This document shows, piece by piece, positions 11,397-20,600 of a stretch of 64,000 nt of DNA (position 1 is the stretch's first letter; each line of letters opens with the position of its first letter). The DNA comes from Aromatoleum buckelii. Its GTDB lineage: Bacteria; Pseudomonadota; Gammaproteobacteria; Burkholderiales; Rhodocyclaceae. Where the stretch lies: assembly GCF_012910785.2 (NCBI RefSeq), contig NZ_WTVH02000010.1, forward strand, positions 1-64,000. Direction: 5' to 3'. A model generated the notes under the pieces. It made no database searches and was not told the origin of the DNA. It saw only the letters and a list, made by a program, of their open reading frames with translations. Made by a program: the position numbers and the translations under genes.

Positions 11397-12887
11397 TTGA
11401 AATACCACGACCTCCGCGACTTCATCGCCCAGCTCGAAGAGCGCGGCGAGCTGAAACGCATCACCGTTGCCGTCGACACGCATCTCGAGATGACCGAGAT
11501 CGCCGACCGAGTGTTGCGTGCCGGCGGGCCGGCGCTGCTGTTCGAGCAGCCGGTGACGCGCGGGGTCGCGCAGGCGATGCCGGTGCTCGCGAATCTGTTC
11601 GGCACGCCGCAACGCGTCGCGCTCGGCATGGGCGAGGAGCTCGCGGACGGCGACTGGCAGACGCCACTGCGCGAAGTCGGCAGGCTGCTCGCGTTCCTCA
11701 AGGAGCCCGAGCCGCCGAAAGGGTTCAAGGACGCGTGGGAGAAGCTGCCGGTGTTCCGCCAGGTGCTGAACATGGCGCCGAAGGAAGTGCGTTCGGCACC
11801 GTGCCAGGAAGTGGTGTGGGAGGGCGCGGACGTCGATCTGGCGCGACTGCCGATCCAGCATTGCTGGCCGGGTGACGTCGCGCCGCTGATCACGTGGGGG
11901 CTCGTCGTGACGCGCGGGCCGGGCAAGAAGCGGCAGAACCTCGGCATCTACCGCCAGCAGGTGCTGGGCCGCGATCGGGTGATCATGCGCTGGCTCGCGC
12001 ATCGCGGCGGCGCGCTGGATTTTCGCGACCATCAGCAGGCGCATCCGGGCGAAGCGTTCCCGGTCGCGGTCGTGCTCGGTTGCGACCCGGCGACGATCCT
12101 CGGCGCGGTGACGCCGGTGCCGGATTCGCTGTCGGAATACCAGTTCGCCGGGCTGTTGCGCGGCGCGAAGACCGAACTGGTCAAGTGCATAGGCTCCGAC
12201 CTGCAGGTGCCGGCGTCGGCCGAGATCGTGCTCGAAGGCGTGATCCACCCGGGCGACACTGCGGCTGAAGGGCCGTACGGCGACCACACCGGCTATTACA
12301 ACGAGGTCTCCGAGTTCCCGGTGTTCACGATCGAACGCATCACGATGCGCCGCAACCCGATCTACCATTCGACCTACACTGGCAAGCCGCCCGACGAGCC
12401 GGCGATGCTCGGCCTCGCGCTGAACGAAGTGTTCGTCCCGCTGTTGCAGCGGCAGTATCCGGAGATCGTCGATTTCTATCTGCCGCCGGAAGGCTGTTCG
12501 TACCGGCTTGCGGTGGTCAGTATCCGGAAGCAGTACCCGGGCCACGCGAAGCGCGTGATGTTCGGCATCTGGAGCTTCCTGCGCCAGTTCATGTATACGA
12601 AGTTCATCATCGTCGTCGATGACGACGTCGCGATCCGCGACTGGAAGGAAGTGATCTGGGCGCTGACGACGCGGGTCGACGCGACGCGCGACACGGTGCT
12701 CGTCGACAACACGCCGATCGACTACCTCGACTTCGCGAGCCCGGTCGCGAGCCTCGGCAGCAAGATGGGGCTGGACGCGACGAACAAGTGGCCGGGCGAG
12801 ACGACACGCGAATGGGGTCGGCCGATTGTCATGGACGACGCGGTGAAGGCGCGCGTCGACGCGATGTGGGACGAGCTCGGCCTGTAG
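11397..12887 (+). CDS. ubiD: UbiD family decarboxylase (3-octaprenyl-4-hydroxybenzoate)
   Basis: The 496-residue enzyme, length as in E. coli UbiD, decarboxylates the prenylated 4-hydroxybenzoate in ubiquinone synthesis using prenylated FMN made by UbiX. Visible motifs include NLGIYRQQV near residue 182, the active-site Glu/Arg segment [19 protein letters not shown] near 290-308, and [19 protein letters not shown] near 404. The TTG at 11397 preceded by GGGAG is the start that fits the family N terminus ([14 protein letters not shown]); the longer frame to 11292 overlaps the toxin gene. In anaerobic aromatic degraders UbiD relatives also act as phenol carboxylases; this one looks like the housekeeping form. 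Confidence 0.93.
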   Translation: MKYHDLRDFIAQLEERGELKRITVAVDTHLEMTEIADRVLRAGGPALLFEQPVTRGVAQAMPVLANLFGTPQRVALGMGEELADGDWQTPLREVGRLLAFLKEPEPPKGFKDAWEKLPVFRQVLNMAPKEVRSAPCQEVVWEGADVDLARLPIQHCWPGDVAPLITWGLVVTRGPGKKRQNLGIYRQQVLGRDRVIMRWLAHRGGALDFRDHQQAHPGEAFPVAVVLGCDPATILGAVTPVPDSLSEYQFAGLLRGAKTELVKCIGSDLQVPASAEIVLEGVIHPGDTAAEGPYGDHTGYYNEVSEFPVFTIERITMRRNPIYHSTYTGKPPDEPAMLGLALNEVFVPLLQRQYPEIVDFYLPPEGCSYRLAVVSIRKQYPGHAKRVMFGIWSFLRQFMYTKFIIVVDDDVAIRDWKEVIWALTTRVDATRDTVLVDNTPIDYLDFASPVASLGSKMGLDATNKWPGETTREWGRPIVMDDAVKARVDAMWDELGL

Positions 12888-12972
12888 CGGGGACAAATCG
12901 GGGGGCTGCGCGAACGGAGCGCGCCGCCGGCAGTCGCATCCTCGATGCGCTTCAACAGCAAAGGAGTTCCGC

Positions 12973-13395
12973 ATGAGCCAGTATTCCCCTGACGGCGGCC
13001 CCGTCCGCACTGTCGATCTCGGCAACCTCGTCACGCTGACGCACCTGATCTACGCGCTGCACGCGTTCGCGGTGGTCACGGGCGTGGTCGGCAGCGCGAC
13101 GATCATCGGCAGCTTCGTTGCCAGCGTGCCGTCGATCGTCGCCGTGGTGCTGAACTATCTCAAGCGCGGCGCAGTCCGCGGCACGTGGCTGGAAAGCCAT
13201 TTCCGCTGGCAGATCCGCACGTTCTGGTTCGCGGCGCTGTGGATCGTCGCGGGCCTGCTGCTGGCCTTTACGATCATCGGCATCCCGCTCGCGCTGGCGC
13301 TCGTCGCCCTCGCCGGGCTGTGGGTCGTCTATCGCGTGGCGCGCGGGTGGTGGAGCCTCCTGCATCGCGGCATGATGCCGATGCCGCCGGGGTGA
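12973..13395 (+). CDS. DUF4870-like membrane protein
   Basis: The 140-residue protein has three hydrophobic segments (about residues 20-45, 47-62 and 78-117) with a short charged linker (LKRGAVRGTWLESHFRWQIRTF) typical of DUF4870/DUF4870-like small membrane proteins. An AAGGAG precedes the ATG. Its function is unknown. It lies 85 bp after ubiD and is convergent with dacB, so a passenger in the ubiD transcript is possible. Confidence 0.7.
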   Translation: MSQYSPDGGPVRTVDLGNLVTLTHLIYALHAFAVVTGVVGSATIIGSFVASVPSIVAVVLNYLKRGAVRGTWLESHFRWQIRTFWFAALWIVAGLLLAFTIIGIPLALALVALAGLWVVYRVARGWWSLLHRGMMPMPPG

Positions 13396-13425
13396 CAGCA
13401 CGAGGCGGCGGCAGGAAGGCGAGGC

Positions 13426-14862
13426 TCAGCGCGCGTCCCACACCCATTCGAGCAGCGCGTCCTGCGCCGCGTGGCTGCTGCCTGCCGCGGCATCGTTGAC
13501 CAGCATCGCAACGACATGGCGGCGCCCGTTTCGGTCGAGCACGTAGCCGGCCATCGCGCGCACGCCGTTGATCGAGCCGGTCTTGATATGCGCGTGGCCG
13601 CGTGCCGGGCTGTCGTGGAGCCGGCCGCGCGCGGTGCCGTCGAGGCCGGCGACCGGCAGCGCGGCGATGAATTCCGGCATGTACGGCCGGCGCCATGCGG
13701 CGAGCAGCATTTCACCGAGGGTGCGGGCGCTGACGCTTTCGCTGCGCGACAGGCCGGAGCCGTTCTCGACGAGCAGCCCGGCCGTGCTGATGCCCGCGGC
13801 GTCGAGCAGCGCCCACGTGAGCGCCGCGCCGCCGGCGACCATGTCGGGCGATGCCGCGTCGGTCGCGCCGAGAGTCGCGATCAGCTCGCGCGCGATGACG
13901 TTGCTCGACCATTTGTTCATCTCGCGCACGACGTCCGCGAGCGGCGGCGAGCTGCCGGTCAGCAGCAATGTGGCCTCGACGGGCGCTGTGCCCGGCCGCG
14001 CGACGCCTTCGACCTTGCCGCCGAGTTCCGCCCACAGCGCGGCGACGGCGGCGACGCCGAAGCGTTCCGGCGGCAGCGGCGCCGTCGCCCAGTCGCGCTG
14101 GCCGCAGCTCGCCGACAGGCTGCCGAGCAGCACCAGGCGCGGACCACCGGGCGCGGCTTCGAGCGCCGCGTCGAGGTCGCGGTGCCACACGCCGCACTCG
14201 CCCGTTGTGATCACGATGCGGTTGTCGAGTTCGAGCCCTTTCAGCGGCGGACTGGCCGCGACCGTGACCGGCTCGCCCGGCGTGCCCGCGGGCAGCAGCG
14301 TCAGCTGCAGCGTGTTGAAGTTCACCAGCAGGCCGTGCGCACCGCTGTTGTATGGGCGCAGCGCGCGATCGTCGAACGCTGCCGGGTCGTGCTGCGGCAA
14401 CCTCAGCGCCGAGCCGTCGAGCACGAGGTCGCCGCGGATCGTCTCGATGCCGAGCGCGCGGACCTTGCGCAGCAGCGTCCACAGCCGCTCGGCGCTCAGC
14501 AGCGGGTCCGCGCCGCCGATCAGGTAAAGGTCGCCTTCGAGCACGCCGGCGCGGATCGTCCCGGTGGCCGCGACGCGAGTCGTCCACACGTGCGCAGGGC
14601 CGAAGCGCTCGAGCGCGGCGAACGCGGTGACGAGCTTCATCACGGACGCCGGATTCATCGCCCGCTCGGCGTTCACGCGCAGTTGCGGCTCGCCGCTGTC
14701 GACGGCCTGCACCCACAGCGCAACGGCCGATTGTGGAATGTGCGCGGCCGCGAGGGCCTGCGCGACCGGCTCCGGCAGCGCGGAAGCGGGGGAAGGGTGG
14801 GCGGTGGCGAGCCAGCCGGCGAGGAACATCGCGCAAAGCGTGCGCAACAATGCGATTGTCAT
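13426..14862 (-). CDS. dacB: D-alanyl-D-alanine carboxypeptidase/endopeptidase (PBP4)
   Basis: This 478-residue periplasmic penicillin-binding protein trims and hydrolyses peptidoglycan cross-links. A signal peptide spans residues 1-27. The three catalytic motifs of class C PBPs are present: SVMK in NPASVMKLVTAFAALE near residue 71, SSN in NKWSSNVIARELIA near residue 315, and KTGSINGVRAMAGYV near residue 430. The long insert between the first two motifs is normal for DacB. The ATG at 14862 is chosen because the signal peptide starts there. It is divergent from rfbB, with a 146-bp shared promoter region. Confidence 0.94.
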   Translation of the reverse strand: MTIALLRTLCAMFLAGWLATAHPSPASALPEPVAQALAAAHIPQSAVALWVQAVDSGEPQLRVNAERAMNPASVMKLVTAFAALERFGPAHVWTTRVAATGTIRAGVLEGDLYLIGGADPLLSAERLWTLLRKVRALGIETIRGDLVLDGSALRLPQHDPAAFDDRALRPYNSGAHGLLVNFNTLQLTLLPAGTPGEPVTVAASPPLKGLELDNRIVITTGECGVWHRDLDAALEAAPGGPRLVLLGSLSASCGQRDWATAPLPPERFGVAAVAALWAELGGKVEGVARPGTAPVEATLLLTGSSPPLADVVREMNKWSSNVIARELIATLGATDAASPDMVAGGAALTWALLDAAGISTAGLLVENGSGLSRSESVSARTLGEMLLAAWRRPYMPEFIAALPVAGLDGTARGRLHDSPARGHAHIKTGSINGVRAMAGYVLDRNGRRHVVAMLVNDAAAGSSHAAQDALLEWVWDAR

Positions 14863-15008
14863 CAATAAAACGTCGGATTGCGGTGCTTTGACGGCCGGCG
14901 CGGCGCGTGCCGCTTGTCGGCAGGATACAATTCGGCCTCCTGATCGTTCGCGGGCCCGACATTCTACGCTGGCCGCGCGGACGGCGATTCCGTCCATAGG
15001 GGAGTTCC

Positions 15009-16067
15009 ATGATCCTGGTAACCGGCGGCGCCGGCTTCATCGGTGCCAACTTCGTGCTCGACTGGCTGGGCCAGACCGACGAACCGGTCGTCAATCTCGA
15101 TGCGCTGACCTACGCCGGCAACCGCGAGAACCTCGCTTCGCTGGCAGGCGACGCGCGCCACGTGTTCGTCCACGGCGACATCTGCGATCGCGCGCTGCTC
15201 GACCGCCTGCTGGCCGAACATCACCCGCGCGCGATCGTGCATTTCGCCGCCGAGAGCCACGTCGACCGCTCGATCCACGGGCCGGCCGCGTTCGTGCGCA
15301 CCAACGTCGAAGGCACGTTCACGCTGCTCGAAGCGGCGCGCGCGTACTGGTTGGGGCTCGACAGCGACGCGAAAGCGGGATTCCGTTTCCTGCACGTGTC
15401 GACCGATGAAGTGTACGGCTCGCTCGGCCCCACCGACCCGGCGTTCACCGAGACGAAAGGCTTCGAGCCGAACAGTCCGTATTCCGCGAGCAAGGCCGCA
15501 TCCGACCACCTCGTGCGCGCCTGGCACCACACCTACGGCCTGCCGGTGGTGACGACGAACTGCTCGAACAACTACGGCCCGTACCAGTTCCCCGAGAAGC
15601 TGATCCCGCTGATGATCGCCAACGCGCTCGCCGGCAAGCCGTTGCCGGTCTATGGCGACGGGCAGAACGTGCGCGACTGGCTGTACGTCGGCGACCATTG
15701 CGCGGCGATCCGCGAAGTGCTCGCGCGCGGGCGCGCAGGCGAGACTTACAACGTCGGCGGCTGGAACGAGAAGCCCAATCTCGACATCGTGCATACGGTG
15801 TGCACGCTGCTCGACGAGCTGCGGCCCGACCCCGCCGGCCCGCATGCGCGTCTGATCACCTATGTCGCCGACCGGCCCGGACACGACCGGCGCTACGCGA
15901 TCGACGCGCGCAAGATCGAGCGCGAACTCGGCTGGCGGCCCGTCGAGACGTTCGAATCGGGAATCCGCAAGACCATCGCGTGGTACCTCGACCATCAGGA
16001 CTGGGTCGCGCACGTGCAGAGCGGCGCGTACCGCGAGTGGGTCGACCGCAACTATGGCCAACGATAG
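15009..16067 (+). CDS. rfbB: dTDP-glucose 4,6-dehydratase
   Basis: The 352-residue short-chain dehydrogenase-type enzyme makes dTDP-4-keto-6-deoxyglucose, the second step of dTDP-L-rhamnose synthesis. It has the NAD-binding [11 protein letters not shown] at residues 6-16, the catalytic Thr/Asp/Glu group in [10 protein letters not shown] near residue 134, the [20 protein letters not shown] motif with catalytic Tyr and Lys near residue 158, and [17 protein letters not shown]. It is the first gene of an rfbBACD operon whose later genes overlap. Confidence 0.97.
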   Translation: MILVTGGAGFIGANFVLDWLGQTDEPVVNLDALTYAGNRENLASLAGDARHVFVHGDICDRALLDRLLAEHHPRAIVHFAAESHVDRSIHGPAAFVRTNVEGTFTLLEAARAYWLGLDSDAKAGFRFLHVSTDEVYGSLGPTDPAFTETKGFEPNSPYSASKAASDHLVRAWHHTYGLPVVTTNCSNNYGPYQFPEKLIPLMIANALAGKPLPVYGDGQNVRDWLYVGDHCAAIREVLARGRAGETYNVGGWNEKPNLDIVHTVCTLLDELRPDPAGPHARLITYVADRPGHDRRYAIDARKIERELGWRPVETFESGIRKTIAWYLDHQDWVAHVQSGAYREWVDRNYGQR

Positions 16068-16082
16068 GAAGGACTTGACGCG

Positions 16083-16967
16083 ATGAGCGCACGCAAAGGC
16101 ATCATCCTCGCCGGCGGTTCCGGCACCCGGCTGCATCCGGCCACCCTGGCGGTATCCAAGCAGCTGCTCCCGGTCTATGACAAGCCGATGATCTATTACC
16201 CGCTCAGCACACTGATGCTGGCCGGCATCCGCGACATCCTGATCATCTCGACGCCGCAGGACACGCCGCGTTTCGAGCAGCTGCTCGGCGACGGCAAGCG
16301 CTGGGGGCTGAGCCTGCGGTATGCGGTGCAGCCGAGCCCGGACGGGCTCGCGCAGGCCTTTCTGATCGGCGAGGAGTTCCTCGCCGGCGGCCGCTCGGCG
16401 CTGGTGCTCGGCGACAACCTGTTCTATGGCCATGAGTTCTCCGACTCGCTGCGGCAAGCGGGCCAGCGGGCGCAGGGTGCGACCGTGTTCGCGTATCCAG
16501 TGCACGATCCGGAGCGCTACGGCGTCGTCGAATTCGATGCCGATGGCCGGGCGGTGAGCCTGGAGGAGAAGCCGGCGCGGCCGAAGAGCCGTTACGCGGT
16601 GACCGGCCTGTACTTCTACGACGAGCGCGTCGTCGACATCGCGCGCTCGCTTAGGCCGAGCGCGCGCGGCGAACTCGAGATCACCGACGTCAATCGCGAG
16701 TATCTCGCGGCCGGCGCGCTCGACGTCGAAGTCATGGGGCGGGGCCATGCGTGGCTCGACACCGGCACGCACGAAAGCCTGCTCGACGCGAGCCTCTTCA
16801 TCCAGACGATCGAGAAGCGCCAGGGGCTGAAGATCGCGTGTCCGGAGGAAATCGCATGGCGCGCGGGCTGGATCGACGCCGACCAGCTGCAGGGGCTCGC
16901 CCGGCCGCTGGCGAAGAACGGCTACGGCCACTATCTGCAGCGACTCCTCGACGAGCGGGTGTTCTGA
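16083..16967 (+). CDS. rfbA: Glucose-1-phosphate thymidylyltransferase
   Basis: This 294-residue nucleotidyltransferase makes dTDP-glucose, the first step of dTDP-L-rhamnose synthesis. The signature [20 protein letters not shown] spans residues 10-29, and other visible parts are [32 protein letters not shown] near residue 105 and the sugar-binding [20 protein letters not shown]. Its stop overlaps the rfbC start by one base, showing operonic coupling. Confidence 0.97.
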   Translation: MSARKGIILAGGSGTRLHPATLAVSKQLLPVYDKPMIYYPLSTLMLAGIRDILIISTPQDTPRFEQLLGDGKRWGLSLRYAVQPSPDGLAQAFLIGEEFLAGGRSALVLGDNLFYGHEFSDSLRQAGQRAQGATVFAYPVHDPERYGVVEFDADGRAVSLEEKPARPKSRYAVTGLYFYDERVVDIARSLRPSARGELEITDVNREYLAAGALDVEVMGRGHAWLDTGTHESLLDASLFIQTIEKRQGLKIACPEEIAWRAGWIDADQLQGLARPLAKNGYGHYLQRLLDERVF

Positions 16968-17512
16968 TGAAGGCAACTCCGACTTCGATTCCCGACGTGC
17001 TGCTGATGGAGCCGAAAGTGTTCGGCGATGCGCGCGGCTTCTTCTTCGAGAGTTTCAACGCGCGGGCTTTCCGCGACGCGACCGGCCTCGACGAGACTTT
17101 CGTGCAGGACAACCACTCGCGCTCGGCACGCGGCGTGCTGCGCGGCCTGCACTACCAGATCCGCCAACCGCAGGGCAAGCTCGTGCGAGTCGTGCGCGGC
17201 GCGGTGTTCGACGTCGCCGTCGACCTGCGCCGGGCGTCGCCAACCTTCGGCCGCTGGGCAGGCGTCGAGCTGTCCGAAGACAACCACCGCCAGCTGTGGA
17301 TTCCACCCGGTTTCGCGCACGGCTTCGTCGTGCTGTCGGAATCGGCCGATTTCCTCTACAAAACCACGGATTACTACGCGCCGGAGCACGAGCGCTGCCT
17401 GGCGTGGAACGACCCGGCGGTCGGCATCGAGTGGCCGCTCGACGTCCCGCCGCTGCTGTCGGGGAAGGACCGCGAAGGCAAGCTGCTCGCCACGTGCGAG
17501 GTGTTCGAATGA
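16967..17512 (+). CDS. rfbC: dTDP-4-dehydrorhamnose 3,5-epimerase
   Basis: The 181-residue cupin enzyme epimerises C3 and C5 of the 4-keto sugar. It has the family motifs FFESFNARAFRDATG, QDNHSRSARGVLRGLHYQ with the catalytic His near residue 63, GKLVRVVRGAVFDVAVDLR, and WIPPGFAHGFVVLSE near residue 119. The start overlaps the rfbA stop, and its stop overlaps the rfbD start (ATGA). Confidence 0.97.
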   Translation: MKATPTSIPDVLLMEPKVFGDARGFFFESFNARAFRDATGLDETFVQDNHSRSARGVLRGLHYQIRQPQGKLVRVVRGAVFDVAVDLRRASPTFGRWAGVELSEDNHRQLWIPPGFAHGFVVLSESADFLYKTTDYYAPEHERCLAWNDPAVGIEWPLDVPPLLSGKDREGKLLATCEVFE

Positions 17513-18405
17513 AGCTGCTGGTGACCGGCGCGAACGGCCAGGTCGGCTGGGAGCTCGCGCGCAGCCTGATGCCGCTCGGCGACGTGATAGCGCTCGACCG
17601 CAGCCGCTGCGACCTGTCCCGGCCGGCTGCGCTCGCCTCGCTGATGGAAGAGATCAAGCCGGACGTCATTGTCAACGCCGCGGCCTACACGGCCGTCGAC
17701 CGCGCCGAAACCGACGAAGCCGCGGCGACGGTGATCAACGGGATCGCGCCGGGCGAGCTCGCGCGCATCGCGAAGCGCAACGGCGCGCTGCTCGTGCATT
17801 ATTCGACCGACTACGTGTTCGACGGCACGAAGTCCGCGCCGTACGACGAGGACGATCCGGTCGCGCCGATCAACGCCTACGGCCGAAGCAAGCTCGCCGG
17901 CGAAGTGGCGATTCGCGACAGCGGCTGTGATCACCTGATTTTCCGCACGACCTGGGTGTTCGCGGCGCGCGGCGGCAATTTCGTGCGCACGATGCTGCGC
18001 CTGGGCGCCGAGCGTGACACTCTGCGGGTCGTCGCGGATCAGATCGGCGCTCCGACCTGGGCGCGCAACATTGCCGATGCGACGGCGCTCGCGGTCGCCC
18101 GGGCGCAGGCGGAGCGGCAACAGCACAGCTTCTCGTCGGGCGTGTTCAACCTCGCGTCCCGCGGGGAAACCAGCTGGCACGGTTTTGCCGAGGCGATTTT
18201 CGCCGGCGCACGAGCGCAGCTGCCCGGCGTCGGCCTGAAAGTCGCCGCGGTGACGCCGATTCCGTCATCCGCGTATCCGATGCCGGCGGCGCGGCCGGTG
18301 AATTCACGCCTCACCGCGAGCAAACTGCAGGCGCGGTTCGGCATCGTCATGCCGCGATGGGACGATGCGCTCGCGCGCTGCCTCGATGATCTCGCGGGAC
18401 AGTGA
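17509..18405 (+). CDS. rfbD: dTDP-4-dehydrorhamnose reductase
   Basis: The 298-residue NAD(P)H-dependent reductase completes dTDP-L-rhamnose, used in O-antigen or other surface glycans. It starts MKLLVTGANGQVGWELARSL (Rossmann loop) and has NAAAYTAVDRAETDEAAA near residue 62, YSTDYVFDGTK with the catalytic Thr near 98, and YGRSKLAGE with the catalytic Tyr-Lys pair near 124. It is the last member of rfbBACD; glycosyltransferases using the product are not in the window. Confidence 0.97.
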   Translation: MKLLVTGANGQVGWELARSLMPLGDVIALDRSRCDLSRPAALASLMEEIKPDVIVNAAAYTAVDRAETDEAAATVINGIAPGELARIAKRNGALLVHYSTDYVFDGTKSAPYDEDDPVAPINAYGRSKLAGEVAIRDSGCDHLIFRTTWVFAARGGNFVRTMLRLGAERDTLRVVADQIGAPTWARNIADATALAVARAQAERQQHSFSSGVFNLASRGETSWHGFAEAIFAGARAQLPGVGLKVAAVTPIPSSAYPMPAARPVNSRLTASKLQARFGIVMPRWDDALARCLDDLAGQ

Positions 18406-18456
18406 GCGGCGGGGAAGTGCGCGCGGTGACGGAAGCGTCAGCGGGAGGGCGGCGCG

Positions 18457-18795
18457 ATGAGCGGCTTCGAGCACTTCGAGCGCGATGCGATCGAGCTCGA
18501 GCGCGAGATCCTGAAACGCGGCATCCTCCTCGGGCTCGACTGGGCGGACGCGGCAGCGATGCGCCGGCTCGCGCGCGAGGCGCTCGAAGGCGGCCCCGAG
18601 CACACCAACGCGCTGTTGCACGATCCGGACCCGCAGCTCAAGGCGCGGGGCGAGCTGTTCGCGTTTGCGGTGCTGATGTTGCGCACGATGACCGAGAGTG
18701 CCGAAACGGGCCTGCACACGCATGGCGGGCCGGCCTGGAAAGCCTTCGGCCGCGCGCTGATCGAAGAGTCGGGGCGCGGCCCGCTTTCAGGGTAG
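18457..18795 (+). CDS. Hypothetical protein downstream of rfbD
   Basis: The 112-residue protein is soluble, helical and acidic (FERDAIELEREILKRGIL, then DAAAMRRLAREALEG), with no signal peptide or metal motif apart from a few His residues near the C terminus (GLHTHGGPAW). A GGGAGGG ribosome site lies upstream. I do not recognise it. It is close enough to rfbD (51 bp) to be co-transcribed, and its last nine bases overlap the convergent end of lysA, so the two transcripts are antisense at their 3-prime ends. Confidence 0.6.
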   Translation: MSGFEHFERDAIELEREILKRGILLGLDWADAAAMRRLAREALEGGPEHTNALLHDPDPQLKARGELFAFAVLMLRTMTESAETGLHTHGGPAWKAFGRALIEESGRGPLSG

Positions 18796-20049
18796 CGGCG
18801 ACTCCAGCGCGTAGAGCGCCGCCACTGTTTCGCGCTGTCGCACGAGGTGCGTGCGGGCGCCGTCGACGATGACTTCGGCGGCGCGCGGGCGCGTGTTGTA
18901 GTTCGAGCTCATCGCCATGCCATACGCGCCGGCCGACAGCAGCGCGACCAGGTCGCCGGCCGCGACCGCCAGCGGGCGGTCGTGCGCGAGGAAGTCGCCG
19001 CTCTCGCAGATCGGCCCGACGATCTCGTAACTGCATTCCGGCACGTCGCGCGGGGCCACCGCGACCGCTTCGTGATAGGCGTCGTACAGGGCCGGGCGCG
19101 CGAGGTCGTTCATTGCTGCGTCGACGATCGCGAAATTCCGCTCCGCACCCGGCTTCAGGTATTCGACGCGAGTCAGCAGCAGCCCCGCATTGCCGATCAG
19201 CGAGCGGCCCGGCTCGAAGCAGATTTCCTCACTGCGACGGTCGAGCAGGCGCAGCAGCGGGGCGAGATACGCGGCGACCGACGGAGGCGCCTCGTCGCGG
19301 TAACGAATGCCGAGGCCGCCGCCGAGATCGATGTGGTCGAGATGGATCCCTTCCGCTGCGAGCTCATCGACGAGTCCGAGCACTTTTTCGGCCGCTTCGG
19401 CGATCGGCGCGGAATCGAGCAGCTGCGACCCGATGTGGCAGGCGATGCCGCTGATGCGCACATTCGCCATTCCCGCGGCACGGCGGTACAACGCGAGCGC
19501 GGTGTCGAACGCGACGCCGAACTTGTTGTTCTTCAGCCCGGTGGAAATGTAGGGGTGGGTCTTGGGGTCGACGTCCGGGTTCACGCGCAGCGCGATCGGT
19601 GCCCGCACTCCGAGCTCGCCGGCGAGCATGTCGAGCCGCTCCAGCTCGGCCTCGGATTCGACGTTGAAGCAGCGGATGCCGGCTGCGAGCGCTTGGCGCA
19701 TCTCGGCCCCGCTTTTGCCGACGCCGGAAAACACCACTTTGCGCGGGTCGCCGCCCGCCGCCAGCACGCGCGACAACTCCCCGCCCGAAACGATGTCGAA
19801 CCCGGCGCCGAGTTTCGCGAACACTGCGAGCACGCCGAGGTTGGAGTTCGCCTTGACGGCGTAGCACACCAATGCACGACGTCCGGCGAGCGCGCGACGG
19901 TACGCGTCGAAAGCCTGCTCGAGCGCCTGGCGCGAATAAACGTAGGTCGGTGTGCCGAAGCGTTCGGCGATCGCCGTGAGCGGAACGTCTTCGATCTGCA
20001 GCCCGGCGGAGCCGGGGCGCAGCGTGGGGATCGGAAAGTCGGAATTCAT
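18787..20049 (-). CDS. lysA: Diaminopimelate decarboxylase
   Basis: The 420-residue PLP enzyme decarboxylates meso-diaminopimelate to L-lysine. The PLP lysine lies in CYAVKANSNLGVLAV near residue 62, followed by GAGFDIVSGGEL, the HIGSQ motif near residue 195, DLGGGLGI near residue 240, EPGRSLIGNAG near residue 276, and CESGDFLAHDR with the catalytic Cys near residue 348. The start overlaps the lptM stop upstream, so lptM-lysA is an operon as in many proteobacteria. Confidence 0.96.
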   Translation of the reverse strand: MNSDFPIPTLRPGSAGLQIEDVPLTAIAERFGTPTYVYSRQALEQAFDAYRRALAGRRALVCYAVKANSNLGVLAVFAKLGAGFDIVSGGELSRVLAAGGDPRKVVFSGVGKSGAEMRQALAAGIRCFNVESEAELERLDMLAGELGVRAPIALRVNPDVDPKTHPYISTGLKNNKFGVAFDTALALYRRAAGMANVRISGIACHIGSQLLDSAPIAEAAEKVLGLVDELAAEGIHLDHIDLGGGLGIRYRDEAPPSVAAYLAPLLRLLDRRSEEICFEPGRSLIGNAGLLLTRVEYLKPGAERNFAIVDAAMNDLARPALYDAYHEAVAVAPRDVPECSYEIVGPICESGDFLAHDRPLAVAAGDLVALLSAGAYGMAMSSNYNTRPRAAEVIVDGARTHLVRQRETVAALYALESPLP

Positions 20050-20216
20050 TTCGAGTCGGCCGGGGCGGAAGGGGCTTTGCTATGATCGGCGTCGACTGCG
20101 GGCGCCGGCTGCGGCGGGGCGACCGGAATTTCGGGCAGGTACAGCGGCCCCTTGATGCCGCATCCGGACAGGAACAGCGTGCTGCCCAGCACGGCCGCAA
20201 TGAGAGTCGCTCGCAT
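20046..20216 (-). CDS. lptM: LPS translocon maturation lipoprotein LptM (YifL)
   Basis: This 56-residue lipoprotein has a signal peptide ending in the lipobox FLSGC, followed by the diagnostic CGIKGPLYLPE of the LptM/YifL family and a short Pro-rich disordered tail. LptM promotes disulfide maturation of the LptDE LPS translocon. It overlaps lysA, the usual neighbour, and is divergent from cyaY, which reproduces the typical cyaY-lptM-lysA layout. I place the start at 20216, where the signal peptide begins. Confidence 0.88.
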   Translation of the reverse strand: MRATLIAAVLGSTLFLSGCGIKGPLYLPEIPVAPPQPAPAVDADHSKAPSAPADSK

Positions 20217-20262
20217 GGTGTCGCCGATTGGAAAAACGGGAATCCTAACAGAAGGAGAGATC

Positions 20263-20586
20263 ATGGAAGAGTCCGCATTCAACGCCCTTGCCGATGCGGA
20301 ACTCGCACGCATCGAAGCCGCCCTCGACAACTGCGGCGCCGACATCGACATCGAACCGAAGCCTGGCGGCGTGCTTGAGATCGAATTCGAGAACGGCACG
20401 AAGATGATCATCAACCGCCACACGGCGGCGCGCGAGATCTGGGTCGCGGCGAAATCGGGAGGCTTCCACTTCCGCCCCGACAGCGGTCGCTGGCTGGCGA
20501 CGCGCGACGGGGCGGAACTGTACGCGATGCTGTCCGACCTGGTGCGGCAGCAGTCCGGCGTTGCTGTCAGCCTTTCGGCCGACTGA
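20263..20586 (+). CDS. cyaY: Iron-sulfur assembly protein CyaY (frataxin)
   Basis: The 107-residue frataxin homolog modulates iron-sulfur cluster assembly on IscS/IscU. An acidic first helix (MEESAFNALADAELARIEAALD) is followed by the beta sheet with GVLEIEFENGTKMIINRH, then EIWVAAKSGGFHF, then WLATRDGAELYAMLSDLV, which matches family order. A GAAGGAGA site is 6 bp from the ATG at 20263. The gene is divergent from lptM. Confidence 0.94.
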   Translation: MEESAFNALADAELARIEAALDNCGADIDIEPKPGGVLEIEFENGTKMIINRHTAAREIWVAAKSGGFHFRPDSGRWLATRDGAELYAMLSDLVRQQSGVAVSLSAD

Positions 20587-20600
20587 AAAGACGCCGCTGC

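Noticed and set aside
18847..20085. A 412-codon plus-strand frame opposite lysA
   Set aside because: It is antisense to lysA-lptM and lacks any recognisable family feature.
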